Shown here piece after piece: positions 23,456 to 36,897 of a stretch of 64,000 bases of DNA. Position numbers and translations under genes: made by a program. This stretch comes from Raphanus sativus (lineage: Eukaryota > Streptophyta > Magnoliopsida > Brassicales > Brassicaceae). The stretch covers positions 44,892,515-44,956,514 of the forward strand of contig NC_079514.1 in NCBI RefSeq assembly GCF_000801105.2. Reading direction: 5' to 3'. Each line of letters begins with the position of its first letter. Within the stretch, counting starts at the first letter, position 1. The notes under the pieces were generated by a model. The model saw only the letters and a list, made by a program, of their open reading frames with translations. It was not told where the DNA came from and searched no databases.

Positions 23456-26400
23456 GAGATAATTGGTTCCTATGCACCAACTAGCCTTCCTAATTAGCCA
23501 TAAACACTCACAATGTTGAAACTAAAAGCGTTCTCATTTTACCCCTACCTTACTAAGCCAAGCTACAAGTATAGTTGTGTCAGTCAGTGTCGGAAACCAT
23601 TCCCCAAGAAAAACAATACGCTTTGTTCGATGAAGTTCAAAATTGTGTCAGTTAATTGGAAGCTCATATCTTCTTCTCTCTTCTCTTATTCATTCTCTCT
23701 CTCTCTTTTTTTCCTTTTCTTCTTTTTTTTTTCTTAATCATGTTCTAGCTAGTTTATGAGAGAAAGATTCTATAAGACCAACTAAACCAACTAATTTTTC
23801 ATCTATAAGAAGAAATCTCATCACTCTCAGGTGAAAACTAATTATTTTATTCAAATTTTTTTTTTTTGTATTGTTGATTGATTTGAATAAGTTCATGATA
23901 GATTCAATTATTCTATGATTTTTTTTTGGTGTTTGTGTTTTAACAAGAATAGTAATTGTCTCAAAAAAATTTATAAGATATGTTTTTGAGTTAGTAGACT
24001 GGATTCCAAGTATCAATTTAATAGAAAAAATCTTCATTTTACTGTCATGGTTTTTATGAAGGATAAATTAGGAGTTATAATCGTTTCAGACATATGTAGC
24101 CGTTATATTTTGTTTTTTCTATTAGCAGCTACTTAGTAGGTGAATTTGACTGATACATGTTTGTTGAGATTAAATAAAGTAGTTGAAGCTAACTGATAAA
24201 TGTACTGATAAATGTTTTGTTAATTGTTACAAATCCCGACTGCTAATGTCTGATTAATAAAATGAAAGATGTTATAAGATAGTTATCGATAGTTGATACA
24301 TAGTTTGTTGGTTGCTAAAAAATATACTGTCATTAGTTGATACATGCCAAGTTAGCTATTGCAAAAAAATGTGTGTTTTAATTGTTTAGATGTAGTGAAA
24401 CATTATTGTTAGTTGAAACATGGTTTGCTAGCTGCTATGAAATTGACTGTCATTAACTGCTAAATATTTGGTTATATGTGTCTTTCAGAAGTTATTTTTT
24501 TCTTAAGCGTTTCACAAAAAGCAATTCTACTCCGGTGAAGACTGAAGAAAAAAAAGAAAAAGAAGTAAGTCAAAGGAAATAAAGAAAGAGACAATGATGT
24601 TGATCCTAGATGTTGAAGTATTTGATGCACTGAACACTAACCAATCTGACAACCTCGCGGCTCTATTCTAGAATCTATACACTACTGAGTTTAGATGTTG
24701 ACATTTTCGTTTATAAACTTTAAATTATTCTTAACAAGTATGGTTACATAGTAGCAACTAACTAATATATTACCAGTTAACGTCAATTTGTAACAACAAT
24801 TTGTATACTTGTAGTATTTTTAGTTTATCCTTCTAATGGTTCATTGTGGCTTAACTATCACTCAAGTATAAGTCTTCAATTTGCGCCTTATTTGTGGGCA
24901 ATCTACTTATCACCATTTTGTTAACTGCTAAACGTTTTGGTTATTCATTATCAACTAATATCCTCATATAAATTAGCTACCACATATTTTTGCTGTAGTT
25001 AAAAATTTCACTAACCGCTACATTATATTCACAAATTACTCTTACTGCAGCGTTTCTATCCATGTTACAGCTTTAATTAATTTCTTCTTACAGGTTCTTC
25101 CTTTTGTGTCAATAATCAGAAATTTTCTCCCTGGCTTGTATATCTGATATTTGATTCGATAAATTGTTTGTCAGCTTGTGCACTATTTGATACTTGGGTT
25201 TTTACCTCATAAATAGATTGATACATGGTTTGTGTATTAATACATTGTTGATAAAGGACATATTTAGCTGATAAATCATTTTCTATATGATACATGTTTT
25301 GTTAGCTTGTTAGCTAATGTATATATTGATAGTAAATAATTCATAAAGTGATTAAGATGTTACAAAAGAGTTGTCTATAATTGATATTTGGTTTTTGTTT
25401 CTCATAAATTGTCTGTCAACTTGTATATTGTTTTATAATTGGTTTGTTAGCTGCTAAATGGCGGATACATTATTTGTGAGTTAGTATCTTGTTTGATAAA
25501 TTGTTTGTTGTATGATACATAATATATTATCTGATACATGTTTTTTTAGCTGGTGAATAGTTTATTATTTTTTGATTCACAATACATGGTTTGGTTGTTC
25601 TTATATATGAGACTAATATAACATTATGAGGCTTGCTATCTATGAGATGATTGAAAATTTATTTCCAAAAATTTAGTGTGTTAAAATAGAAAACATACAT
25701 AATAGTTTACACATTCTTTTATACCAAAAATATTAAAAGTATTATCGTCAGTTGATATATTGGATGTTATCTTCTCCAAAACAATGTACCGACTAACAAA
25801 TTATGTACCAGCTAAGGATAACTATTGTGTAACAATTTACCGATTATTTATTACGTAACTGCAACTGGTTTTTAACAGCTACTAAAATATAATATCTACT
25901 AAATAAAAAAATATCAACTAACACATATGTTTTCGAAAGCGTGTTCTTCTTGAACTTCTGATACATCACTATATGAAGTATGGATTTCCATCGATTTTTT
26001 TGAACCTTTGTCGAAATATTTTTAAGAATTCATTAAAAAAAATTTGGATCTTAGAAGAAGGTTTGAGAGTAGACTGTCAAAAGTTTGAGACTGTTAAATC
26101 AGAGTTAAAGAAGGTTGAAAATTCAGCAAGACATGCAAATGAGATAAGAGTAAATAGTTTATATGGAAGTTTTGATTTCTCCATCAAACTGAATAAATTT
26201 GAAGACCAAAATTGTATCATGAAAAAAAAAATAAGAATCAAGTGTTTACTTACAGATGATATTGTAGGTGAAAATAAAATAAAAAAGGAAAAAATGTAAA
26301 CGAAAGAGATGAGATAGAAAAAAAATGAATGTCTGAGGAAAAGAATGGCATAAGAACAAAATAATCGACAAAAAGAGAGAGTGAAAAGAAAGAGAGAGTA

Positions 26401-26682
26401 AAGAGAAGGAAAGAGAGTTAAAAAAGAGAAAAAATAGAGAGAAAACATGTGGATGAGAAGAGATGTAGCTGCAGTCTACTTTGGTGAACAGCTTTCTATG
26501 AAATCTGCAATCAAATCTTCATGTGTCAGTTTTAGCTGTATGTTGTCGACTAGTGTGTCAGACTCAAGGGGCTTCTTCGACATTTTTGGGGGTTAATTGT
26601 ATGGGTTGAGCTCATAATGTTTAATCGATGGTGGATCTCTAATTTGAACCTCTTTTATGGGTAAGATGCTAATTGTCCCCTT
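23456..26682. mobile_element. MULE-like insertion, 3.2 kb, TSD CTATTTTTTT
   Basis: Flanked by CTATTTTTTT at 23446-23455 and 26683-26692, and absent from the paralogous copy at about 28916. The ends (GAGATAATTGG and, reverse complemented, GGGGACAATTAG) are weakly similar, as in MULEs with poor or lost terminal repeats. A 10-bp duplication fits MULEs. Between about 24100 and 25900 the words TGATACATG, GTTTGTTAGCTG and GCTAAA recur many times. One 108-residue frame (25973-26299) has no recognised domain and is rich in Lys. No transposase is seen. Confidence 0.5.
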
Positions 26683-26850
26683 CTATTTTTTTGTCAAAGT
26701 AGATTGATACGCTTCAATAAAAAGTGGGAAACATTTCAAATTAGTTCGAAGTTGGGTTGAAATATGCACTAACTTATCAAAGTTTCAAAAAAAAAAAATA
26801 TGCACTAACCAATTGTATAAATATGAAAAAGCTCAAATGGTTTTGCACAG
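26683..26850. repeat. Duplicated segment, copy 1 part C
   Basis: It matches about 28918-29075 (shared GTAGATTGATACGCTTCAAT, GGGAAACATTTCAAATTAG, AATATGCACTAAC). Confidence 0.85.
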
Positions 26851-27978
26851 CTGGAAAACGCCTTTTTCATACGTGTAAGATTTGTTATGGGTCCCATAAC
26901 CAAAATTGGTCATACCATTTATACCCTCTATTTGAAAAGAGGACAAAATCATCGCATGTGCTATTGCTCTCTTTTTCCAATCATTAAAATATCTAGAGAC
27001 CATCACCGGCTACGCCCGGATTATTTCATTAATTTTTTTTACTCTAATCTATTGTATTTATTTATTACTAATATATATATATATATAAGACATAATATGA
27101 CTACAAATAAAAATTGGTGAAGAGAACCTATATGTTCTTTTATGGTGCTAAATGTCTCAAGAAGATTCTGTTACCCATTATCTTGTACTCTCTTTATTAT
27201 TATAATTGATGTTTATAAATTTTATTTTTGTTTCAATTTTGTGATTTTTTCAAATTTTGTGCAACATTTTAATGTAGTTTGGTGTTTTTGACCAATTATA
27301 TTTTATGGAATGATATTTTATTGATTGGATTAAATTAATTAATAAAAAATTAATATTTTTTTAGTGATTATGCAAAACATTTAACATCAATTAATATGAA
27401 ATTTAGAAATTACATTTCTTTATTGTTTGCTGAAACAAACATCTATTTTCATAATATATACATTTATGGTAATCCGTAATCATGAACATGTTCAGCTTTG
27501 GTTAGGATCACTTCAAAAAGGTTCTGAGGTAAGGTTTCTAACCTACTGACATATTTTTATAATCCGTTTTTGCTTTATGTTCCTTTGTTTTGTTTTATTT
27601 GTTGTTTTAGGTTTTTGAACATAAATTAATTAAATATTTAATTTCTATATATTTAGAAAATAAGAACATCATGACTTATATATTTAATTATATTTCAAAC
27701 CAGTTAAAAAGTAAATTGGATAGGTAATAAAATTTGCATTAAAACTTAAACTACACTTATTTAGAAATTTACTTTGCAACGACAACTAAACCGAAATGTA
27801 AGTAGTATGTGGTTGTTGCTATTATCAATTTGGTGTTATTTTTTGTTTAAATAGTTGTGGGTTTGTTTCTTTAACAGAAAGAAGTTGTTGATTTGTATGT
27901 GATGTTGTTTTTTTGTATGCGATGTTGTTTTCTCTTGTAAACGTTTGAAGGTGGCTTTCTTTTATAATTATTTATTAG
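26851..27978. other. Spacer between the two duplicated segments
   Basis: AT-rich spacer with no gene. Two short overlapping frames near 26757-27120 show no domain. Confidence 0.5.
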
Positions 27979-29075
27979 TATCTTGTTATGTTACTGTCAT
28001 TTATATCTTGTTATGTTACTCTCATTTATATAAACATCTTGTTATGTTACTCTCATTTATATCTTGTTATGTTACTCTCATTTATATAAACATCACTTTC
28101 TTTGCCTGCCATGGGTCTTTCCAGCTTCTTATGCAAGCTTACTCATCACTGTGATTGATTGAGCTACCGGAAGAAATGATGAGGAAATCTGGTTTAACAC
28201 TAACCTGAACCGAGCTCATGCAGATAACTTTACTTGTTGCTTGTCGCTTTCACCTCCATTGATGTCATTACGTTCTTGTTTATCTCCAAGTTATATGTGT
28301 ATCGTCGGGTAGAAACCAAGTCTAAGAAATCACAATACAAATTTTTGACTTGTCAAGTATAAGAAATCACAATACAAATTGGGTTGAAGGCGTAACTCGT
28401 TAAGGCTCTGATCTGATTCTTCCTGCTAACAGTTCAGCTATGCGTAGTGGACCACTTCGTGTGTCAAACATGGTGAGCTTGTATAAAGAAGGGTTTGTTC
28501 ATCACTTCATCTACTGATTAGTAATTTAGTATATATATATATGTATGTATCTGAAAGCAAAGAGTGATATGTATACAAAAGACGTGACAGATAAACAAAA
28601 CAAAAAGGTACATCTTTGCATGGAATGGAACTCCATAATTAATTGAATCTATGTTTTGAAGAAATGGTTTCAAACGTCGGCCCTTAAATTCTTGGATTAC
28701 GATCGGTGAGGAATAGCTGAGAATTTAGGAGAAGCATTAGATATAGTCAAATTTGTATCTCTTATAGGTGATAGGAGAAGAAAGTGTATGCAAATTGGCC
28801 ATAGTGCATGCAACACTATTTATAAATGTAAATAGTGTTGTTTTATGTTTACAATAAAAGACATCGTTTCGCATTTTTTAAACATATAATCACTACCGTA
28901 AGGTGCCTCATGACTATTTCTATTTTTTGTCAAAGTAGATTGATACGCTTCAATGAAAAGTGGGAAACATTTCAAATTAGTTCGAAGTTGGGTTGAAATA
29001 TGCACTAACTTATCAAAGTTTCAAAAAAATAAAAATATGCACTAACCCATTGTATAAATATATAAAAGCTCGAAT
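27979..29075. repeat. Duplicated segment, copy 2 (uninterrupted)
   Basis: This copy corresponds in order to parts A, B and C of copy 1, but without the solo LTR, the Helitron or the 3.2 kb MULE-like block. It opens with four copies of the roughly 25-bp TATCTTGTTATGTTACTCTC unit (two in copy 1). It therefore preserves the pre-insertion state of all three sites. Confidence 0.85.
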
Positions 29076-31073
29076 ATTAATTTTAGTTTTAGTGGACATG
29101 ATGCACGAATATTAATTTTAGTTTTAGTTTTTATTTATTTATACTAAATAGTTTTTATTAATTTTAGTTTTAGTTTTTATTTATTTATACTAAATATTTA
29201 ATTCTAAATTTTCTATGAAACTAATGATATATAGTAAAATTCTACACATACAATTAAATATTTTTTTAGTTATTGTATTAAAATAATTTATATATATACT
29301 ATAAAATTAAGGAATTAATATGTGATTTATGCATTAATATGTGATTTTCATAGTTTTATTTTGTATTTGTAGTTTTTGTTTTAAAATATTTTTTGTGTGT
29401 TTTGATGGTTTTTTTTGGTAGGTAATTTTTTGGGTAGGTTTGTGTGTTTTGATGATAGTTTTTATATTTTATTATTTTGAAAATATTTTTTTTACTATTA
29501 TTAATATTTTCATTTTATCAATTTAAAACCAAAAACTAAAACAACCATTCATGTTTTTCTAAAAACCAAAATCTCCTGCAAAATCAAAAAACAAAACTCA
29601 AAAACTAATATTTTGAGTTGTTCCTAGATTTGCGTATTCACACAATTTTAGAGGAATGTGTTAAGATTAGAAAATGCAATCATAACAAATTTAACAAACT
29701 TTGGAATTTGTAGATATCGTATTCCCTAGATGTAGAATATATATTGGAAGTACTATTACTGATTTTAATAAAAGTACACTGCCTAACAAATGTGGAATTG
29801 AATTTTTACTACGTCAATGGCTTTGATTGGTAACATGTATTACACTTGATTTAGGTTGAGTTAAACAAATAAATCAAAAATGTTACCAATCATAAATTAG
29901 TTTTAAGATTTTGAAGTTGTGTTTGAGTTAGAATTGATTGTTGTTGAGTTACAATTTTGAGTTATAGCCTTTGTAAAAATGATAACTCAAATCTTAAATC
30001 AAAATCAACAAAAATTCCATGTGTTAAGATTTGTGTTAAAGAAATTTTTAGCTTTGTCAACTAACTACCCACGTCTGTTTTTTTGAACATGAACAATTTA
30101 AAAATTTACAATACATTATACACGTAGCATAGCATGTACGTTTTGTTTACATTAATTAATACAATATATTTAACAATTTAATATTAGTTATATATTTGTT
30201 AGCCAAAGTTTTTTTTCTAAATTATACTAAAAAGCTTTTCTAAAATCATATTTTCATGATGACAAAAAAAAAATCATATTTTCATTTTAATTGCTCGAAA
30301 ATTCTATCATTTTAGTTGTTAATTTTCTTTTGGTGAAAAAAAAATTACGTAAATAAAATATTTGTATAAGTTCTACTTAAATAGTCAGTTAAAGTTTTCA
30401 AATAGTTTTTCTTTTAAATATTATTGGATAATTAAAAATTATGTACACAAATTATTTGTATATATACAAAAATCTATATATCAACATCCTTAATTGATTT
30501 TAGTTTATATATTTTATTTTTAAAAAGAATCTTATTAAATATTATTTATATTTAAAAATAATATATACTGCAATTTATACATCAAAAATGTTACCAATCA
30601 ACAATATTGATAAAAAAATAATTTATATTTTTATTGCGACTTCACCACATAAATCTACAGTTTTTACCACATAATTTTTACTGCAAGTTACATCAAATTG
30701 TAATTTTTATTGTAAATCAACTCTAATACAACATGTTACCAGTAGAATATGAAATCTGCTATTCCTAAAACAAAACCTAAAATATTTACATAACAATTTT
30801 TAGATCCCAAAAAAACTACTACTAAATTGATATGAGTATTTCTTCCGAAGTTTCTATTTTCGTAATATTTCCAGTCTATAAAATTATTTATTTCATTAAT
30901 TTTGATAAATAGAAAAACAATTAAAATAAAAATGGGACCAAATGGTTTATCCCATTATAACAATCATTTTGAAATTTTGTTTTACATTTCTAATATTCCC
31001 AAGAAAAAACTGTGCTTTAAACTATAAAAAGGAAACCCTAAAAATATCTGCAAATCATAGACCAATAGTTAGC
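29076..31073. other. AT-rich intergenic DNA with a short tandem repeat; F-box gene promoter at the end
   Basis: At about 29085-29200 a unit containing TTAATTTTAGTTTTAGTTTT and TTATACTAAATA is repeated. The rest is AT-rich without a gene. The stretch just before 31074 includes the A-rich leader (AAAGGAAACCCTAAAAATA) of the F-box gene. Confidence 0.5.
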
Positions 31074-32307
31074 ATGGCGGATTGGCTAAGGAGACGGCGC
31101 CAGCGACAACGTCGTAAAAAAACTAAACACCGCAAAACCAAACGAGCAAAGGATGTTCGTGGAGACTTCATCAGCTCCATGCCAGATGAGATCCTTCACC
31201 ATATTCTCTCCTTTACCGTCACCATCTCAGCCATCAGAACTTCTGTCTTGTCCAGACGATGGAGGCATTTATGGCGCGAGTTAACTTCTCTCTACATCCA
31301 AGACTTTGGACCACAGGCTCGAGGGATAAATCAAATCCTAACTAACTACACAGCTCCCAAAATCATGAGCTTCCATCTTGGTATCTACATTGATGATCAC
31401 TCTACTCCTCGGATTAATAGCTGGATAGAGTTCGCTATGTCCCGCAGGGTGCAGGATCTGTCAGTGACCTTCTATAATCGCAGGAAGTATATTTTTCCAG
31501 ATTTTTTTTTATCATAGTTCTTCTATAAGGCAACTCAGCATAGAATTGGGGGATAGATATATGATTTCAGGAGTCACAGTCTCTTGGGAATCCCTAAGGA
31601 ATTTGTCACTGCATAGCTGTCTTATTAGAGAAGAATCCATTGCGAATATTATCGCTGGCTCTCCAAAACTTGAAAGCTTGGCACTGTATGACTGTGGTGT
31701 ATTTCAATGTCTTGACCTGAGTAAGTCATTGAGTCTGACAAGATTGGAAATAGAGCACCACCGTTGGAATTCACGACCAACCAAGATTATAGCTCCACAT
31801 ATCCATTATTTGAGATTGAAAGCCTATGATACATGTAATTTAGTGGACGTCTCTTCTTTGACTCAAGCTAACCTTGATATTGGCGTTAAAGGAAACTTTG
31901 ATGTCCTTTTAACCATGGTGTTGAAGATGCTAGCAAAATTACAGAATGTAGAGAGACTTACCGTTAGTAGAACCGTTCTTCAGGTATGTTAGTTTGATGT
32001 TAAGGTCGTTAACTATTGTATAAATGCTTGTACTATCAATCAAAGCCTTGAAAACATGAACTTGCTATTTAGTCTTTGACAAATGTCCTTGACATGTTAG
32101 ATTTAACCTTTGTGTGATTTTTTTCCAATGGATTTTTGTTAGATTCTATCTGTTGCTGAGATCCGCCGTTTTCCTTTCCGAGTGCTCAGAGTCCAAACTT
32201 TGACTATTAAAACCAAGTTTGTTCGATCTGGTATTCCTGGCACAGCATGGTTGCTACAAAATTCACCTGAGTTAAAGAAGCTAATAGTACACACTACACA
32301 CGACTGA
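31074..32307 (+). pseudogene. F-box/LRR protein gene with homopolymer frameshift
   Basis: Start MADWLRRRRQRQ at 31074. Residues about 32-75 are a clear F-box (DFISSMPDEILHHILSF, then SVLSRRWRHLW), which would dock on SKP1/ASK in an SCF ubiquitin ligase. The frame stops at 31517 just after a run of nine T (31502-31510). The other frame continues from there with the family's next phrases and LRR-like repeats (SWESLRNLSLHSCLI, SPKLESLALYDCGVFQ), up to a donor, CAG|GTATGT, at 31983. A second exon, 32143-32307, joins in phase and ends with a TGA. The usual FBD domain is absent, so it is also short. One indel in the T run would explain the break: either a real frameshift or a sequencing error. The very basic N-terminus is unusual. 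Confidence 0.75.
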
Positions 32308-32991
32308 CAAAGACAGCATGCTGGTAATATATCTATACCAGAAACCTCTTTTATCGTTTTATCTATGATAAGACTAATAATTAAGTAAGAACATAAGAGC
32401 CATGCATTTCTTCCACTTTTTGTGACCTAGTTTGATATAAGATTAGTATTTTTGTAGATCAACAAAAAAATAGTGAAAGTATGTCATAATTAATGTGCTT
32501 TTGGATTTACTCTTGATGTACGACATAATAACCATTGCAGCTTGTCTCTCTCCACTGATGTGTATGTTCATTAAAATATTTAGAGATTTAGAGTGCTCTC
32601 ACTGAGATGGGATGGCACATGGCGTCTCATATTTTTTTAGAGGACCTGGATTCAAATCCAAGCCAATTCAGATTTTCCATTTATATGGCCATACGAGAAG
32701 GTATCAGTGGTCAATCCTCCAGAGGAGATACCCCGGGTAAAGAAGAAGATTATCTCTTTGCCTGTTCATTACAAGGGATAAAAGACCGTTTGGTCAAAGC
32801 TAACAACAAAACAAGCGATGCTTTTCTCTTGACAAGAACCGTAAGATGGAATAAATTCATAAAAAATCACAATCAGAAGATAACTTGACGTTACAAACCT
32901 TTTTTGTTTTTTTTTTGCTAAAAAAACAAAACCTTTAAACAGTTAAGCTTTGCTTTCTAATTTACCCAAACAAAAACACATCTTAATGATA
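32308..32991. other. Intergenic DNA with a SINE-like segment
   Basis: Around 32610-32760 there is TGGCACATGGCG followed by GGATTCAAATCC, a poor A-box and a fair B-box match, so a decayed tRNA-type SINE is possible. A T-rich tract with GCTAAAAAAAC lies near 32900-32935. No gene. Confidence 0.35.
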
Positions 32992-35900
32992 TTATCTACT
33001 TTTGAAGAAATTAAGATCCCATCGGCGTAATAACCCGTCTAAGAGGTTTCCTGATGTGCTACTACGTCCAACCACAGTCACTGTTGCCTTTGTTCGTGCT
33101 GACAAGTCAATAGCGTCACCTGTGTCCTGACTCATTTTGGGTGAAGCATAAGGAACAAAACCATTTACAGGTCCTGGAAGAGAATCTGATGTTTTGCATG
33201 TAGGATTGTCTTCAGAAGATGGTAGTGTTGGACCGGAAGCAGAATATGTCTCAGGATGTGCTGATTCTGGTTCTGTATCGGTCTTGGAAGGTTCTTTATT
33301 CTGATGAGTTTCGACCTCCACGTCCTTGAGCGATTTCATCACGGCTTCCATCAGCATCTGAAGCCATTTAAGATATGTGAGAACAAATGAATATCGAGCA
33401 AAGTCATAAGGAGGGATCAAAGGTGAGACAAATCCAAATTTTTATTTATTTTAATTTCTCACCCTCTCTTCTTCATCTGCATTAGATGGAAAATCTGCCA
33501 ACTCGTCTACTTGAAACTCCACATATTGATCATCATCTAAAGCTACAGATAGATGAGGAGGATACGGATCCCCATTAGACAAATCAAAGCTGATCATATC
33601 AGAAGATGAACTACTGGAGACTTCGTAATTCTCTTTTTCCTGAAATAAAACATATCATGCAAAATATCAGTATATGTACAGAAGTTGGTCGCCCAACCAC
33701 TAGTGTCTACTATTGTTGATCGAAAAGCCATCATATACATGAATCAAACTGATTAGAGTCAATCGCCAATGAACATGAACATGAACAGATAAAGAGAGAA
33801 AAAGAAGAGAAACTGATCATATACCTTGGTTTCTGAAGATGAATGATTAGATGGGGCGGTCGAAGGAACCTGAAAGTAAGTAATAAAAGGACCATCAAAC
33901 ACTGAGATGCAGAAGCTTACAATCCATACCACATTGTGGGTAATTTCTTTAAAGAAGCAAGCGAAGTAAACACTATTAGTTTGGTAGCTATGCAAAAACA
34001 GTTCCATGGCTTCTATGATTCCAAGTTTGGAAATAATCAGATGTGACTTCCTTTTGACGCTATAAGCACTGATGGTTCCATGTTTCTAGGAAATCAGTAA
34101 AGATAGAACCATATTTCAAACATGCAGAACGTAGTCACGAACCACCAACCTCTGTGCGACTCATAGGTCTTTTCATGCGGACTTCATTGATTGCATCAGA
34201 GGTACTGCCTGCAGCTAAACTTGAAACCAATGAGTAAAAGATGTTGCCACGTGGTTATATAAAACCTCCAGATGACTTACTTTTCTGAGCGGAGGATGGT
34301 TGAGAACTTAGCTCTTGCATGGTACTCCACCTGCCCTGAACATAGAACAGTTAACATCATTGACCTTTTCTCACTAAAAGAGACAAAACCACTCCAAAAG
34401 AAACTAAACAGTCTGATGCATCTCTGCAAGATTCACTACCTTGACAAAATACTCATGCACCGGGTCAAACAATCTGGTTCCAACCACCTCTGGAGGTTGA
34501 AGAACGTTATGGAAAAAGATGTTTATTGAGTCAAAGTAGAACTGTGGCCGCGGTGAATTGTGGTCTCCCTCGAATTTGATCATGTTTTTGTCTCCCTGGC
34601 ATAAAATCAAAACGCGGCTACATGGTCAAGGGTTTATTGAGAACTTCTGAGAGGCTTAGAGGAAGTTAAAAGGATAATATGAAGAAAGTCATCTTCTGTG
34701 GCATGGAAAACTTACAATGTATGTTTCATATATACGCTCTGAGTGATGAGGGCGGATAAAGTCATCGTCTATGGCATGTCCAAATAAAACTGGAACAAAA
34801 CATGACTTCGCTACCTGAAACAAAACATCACATACCATAAAAACAGAGAGCTAGAAAAAGAATCCTTCACTAACATCTGTATTTGGTACATGTACATTAA
34901 AACTTCTTTATACCAAAGAATGTGTGAATCTCAGAGGTTGAGACCTCACAGAATGTGAGCAAAATACGAAAATGATAAAAGATGTTATAAATTAGTTAAA
35001 TCAACTAGAAAGACAAACTACCAGAGGAAACGACCTTAATGGTGTTGAGATCCGTTATGTCAAACTGGGCTTTCTTCTGAACAGCTCTCCGCATATATTG
35101 TATTGCAAATTTAATCTAAATACAAAAAATTGAAAAAGAGCTTAAGATAAAATAATGTGGAAACCTTGTTAGTAGGCAGAAGAAAAAAACTCACGAGAAA
35201 CAGAAGTTACAAGTTTACTTTTAACTTACAGTAAACTTGGGTAATGGGAACTTATATGTATCTACAAGTTCCATCATCAAATCGACCAAATCAGAGAATG
35301 GACTGTCTAGAACCATCGCTGCGATAGAGGGATCCTCAGCTCCATACATCAAGCTAGAAAATAAGTGTAAGCAGTTCCAAACAGTTACTTGAAATGACAA
35401 AAGTAGATCAACAAATGAAAGACGTAAAAGGAAACCTTGTGACAGCACCCATTGAACGACCCCATAAGCCAATCAGGGACACATTTCCATCTGTGCGCAA
35501 ATACTCAACCACCGCTTTCAGATCATCTTTCTGCAAGGAGACGCATCACGTTTAGCAATGATCAAAGAAGTAACTATTCTCACACTTGAGGAAAATGGCT
35601 AGTAAAACCCAGTGAACGAGGTAAATCTTTAACTATCGACAACCTAACCAAGACACCTACAATTCCACTTGTCACTATAACATGAACTAGGTAACAGTAA
35701 GGTAGCTCTACAGACCAAATCAAGCAGCAAATGTGTACTGATTTTGATTGGAAAAGACAAATACAGAATTCAAGAAACATATATAACCTAACAAATATCA
35801 TTCGACAATCAAATATATCGACTTTGGACAACTTGTTTCCATAAAACAGCTATAACTCTAAGCCACAGAGAATAAAAGAAATTTTATAAAGAAAGGATCA

Positions 35901-36897
35901 GAGGAGCAATACTTCGTTCCATCCCAATGTGACATACTCCCCGCCAGAGAGACCAGATCCCGAGAAGTCAAGTGTGAAAATAGTGATGTTTGAAGGAAGT
36001 AAAACGATAGCAGCTTCACTGGCATCAGCTCTACATCCACTGAGAATAATAAGCCCATTAATGACTAATACGCTAAAGAAAACAACAATAACAACCAAGG
36101 AGTAGGGGTGGAATTACTGGACAATAAACAATTAATTATGACCAACTGAAGTACAAATATTATTACAGTGCAAAGCATGGTTGTCATAACAGCAATTGCA
36201 AGATGATTGATTTAGCTTATCTCACCAGTAGAGCTCAGATGGAAATCCTAATAAATTTAAAAAAAAAAAGAAAAGAAGTTAAAGATAACCTGTTTCCATG
36301 GCAGTATATAACACAAGGTAGAGGCCTATCTTCGGGACGCTGCTCAAGTGGCATGTAATGACTACACTTAAGGACATCTCCCCTGATGTTTTTGACCTGT
36401 CAGATATAAGATTCTCCACTATTAACCTTAGGTGAAGAAACGATTAAACTAAACTAAACTAAACTAGAGCCTCAAAAGGATTATATATATACCTCTAAAT
36501 CTTTCCGCTGGTACCATCTCCCTTTGAGCAAGAACTCCTGTTCCAAGAGATCATGTTCCGGTTTGTATTCAGCTCTGCATCAGAAAACCAAAAAAAAAAA
36601 ACAAATCTTGTAATGGAATTTGAAGATGTAAAGGGGTTTCCTTGAGTGATTTAACCTAATCTTGTAACTAGTCTGGTATAATTCATCTCAAAAGGAGATT
36701 ATAATCACAAAAATAAAGTTACTAAAAAAAGTTCAAAATCTGAAACTCTAAACTTGATTCATAAGCAAATTGTAAAAATACTAAAAGAGGAAACTAAAAC
36801 TCAAACTTCCAAAATAAGCAAGTTTTATAAGTTCTAAAAAAAATAAAGAGCTTCTTCACCTTGGAGGTCGAATGATGAAGTTAACAAGCTGCTCCAT
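32992..36897 (-). CDS. Alpha/beta hydrolase with C-terminal ubiquitin-interacting motif
   Basis: Fourteen exons join in phase to 538 residues: 36860-36897, 36493-36574, 36290-36396, 35913-36039, 35436-35530, 35230-35353, 35035-35115, 34716-34814, 34440-34595, 34281-34335, 34150-34214, 33825-33869, 33463-33639 and 32992-33357. The start is MEQLVNFIIRPPR. The hydrolase core has an oxyanion-type HGN at residues 73-75, the nucleophile elbow GRSMG with Ser144, an acid near Asp234-Asp235 in HAIDDDF, and His263 in GDHNSPRP, so the catalytic triad looks intact; the substrate is unknown. No signal peptide is seen, so a cytosolic enzyme is expected. After residue about 305 the tail is Ser/acid-rich and includes EEERMLMEAVMKSLKD (414-429), which fits the ubiquitin-interacting motif consensus, with Ala422 and Ser426 correctly spaced. 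From memory it corresponds to Arabidopsis At4g14290. Confidence 0.9.

Noticed and set aside
26077..26448. 123-residue Phe/Ser-rich frame on the minus strand
   Set aside because: It is the reverse of an A/G-rich low-complexity tract; no domain.
26993..27020. Helitron-like CTAG with GGCTACGCC nearby
   Set aside because: The flanking base before CTAG is T, not the A needed for this orientation, and the hairpin is poor.
32607..32888. 93-residue frame
   Set aside because: Overlaps a SINE-like segment; no domain, no splice context.
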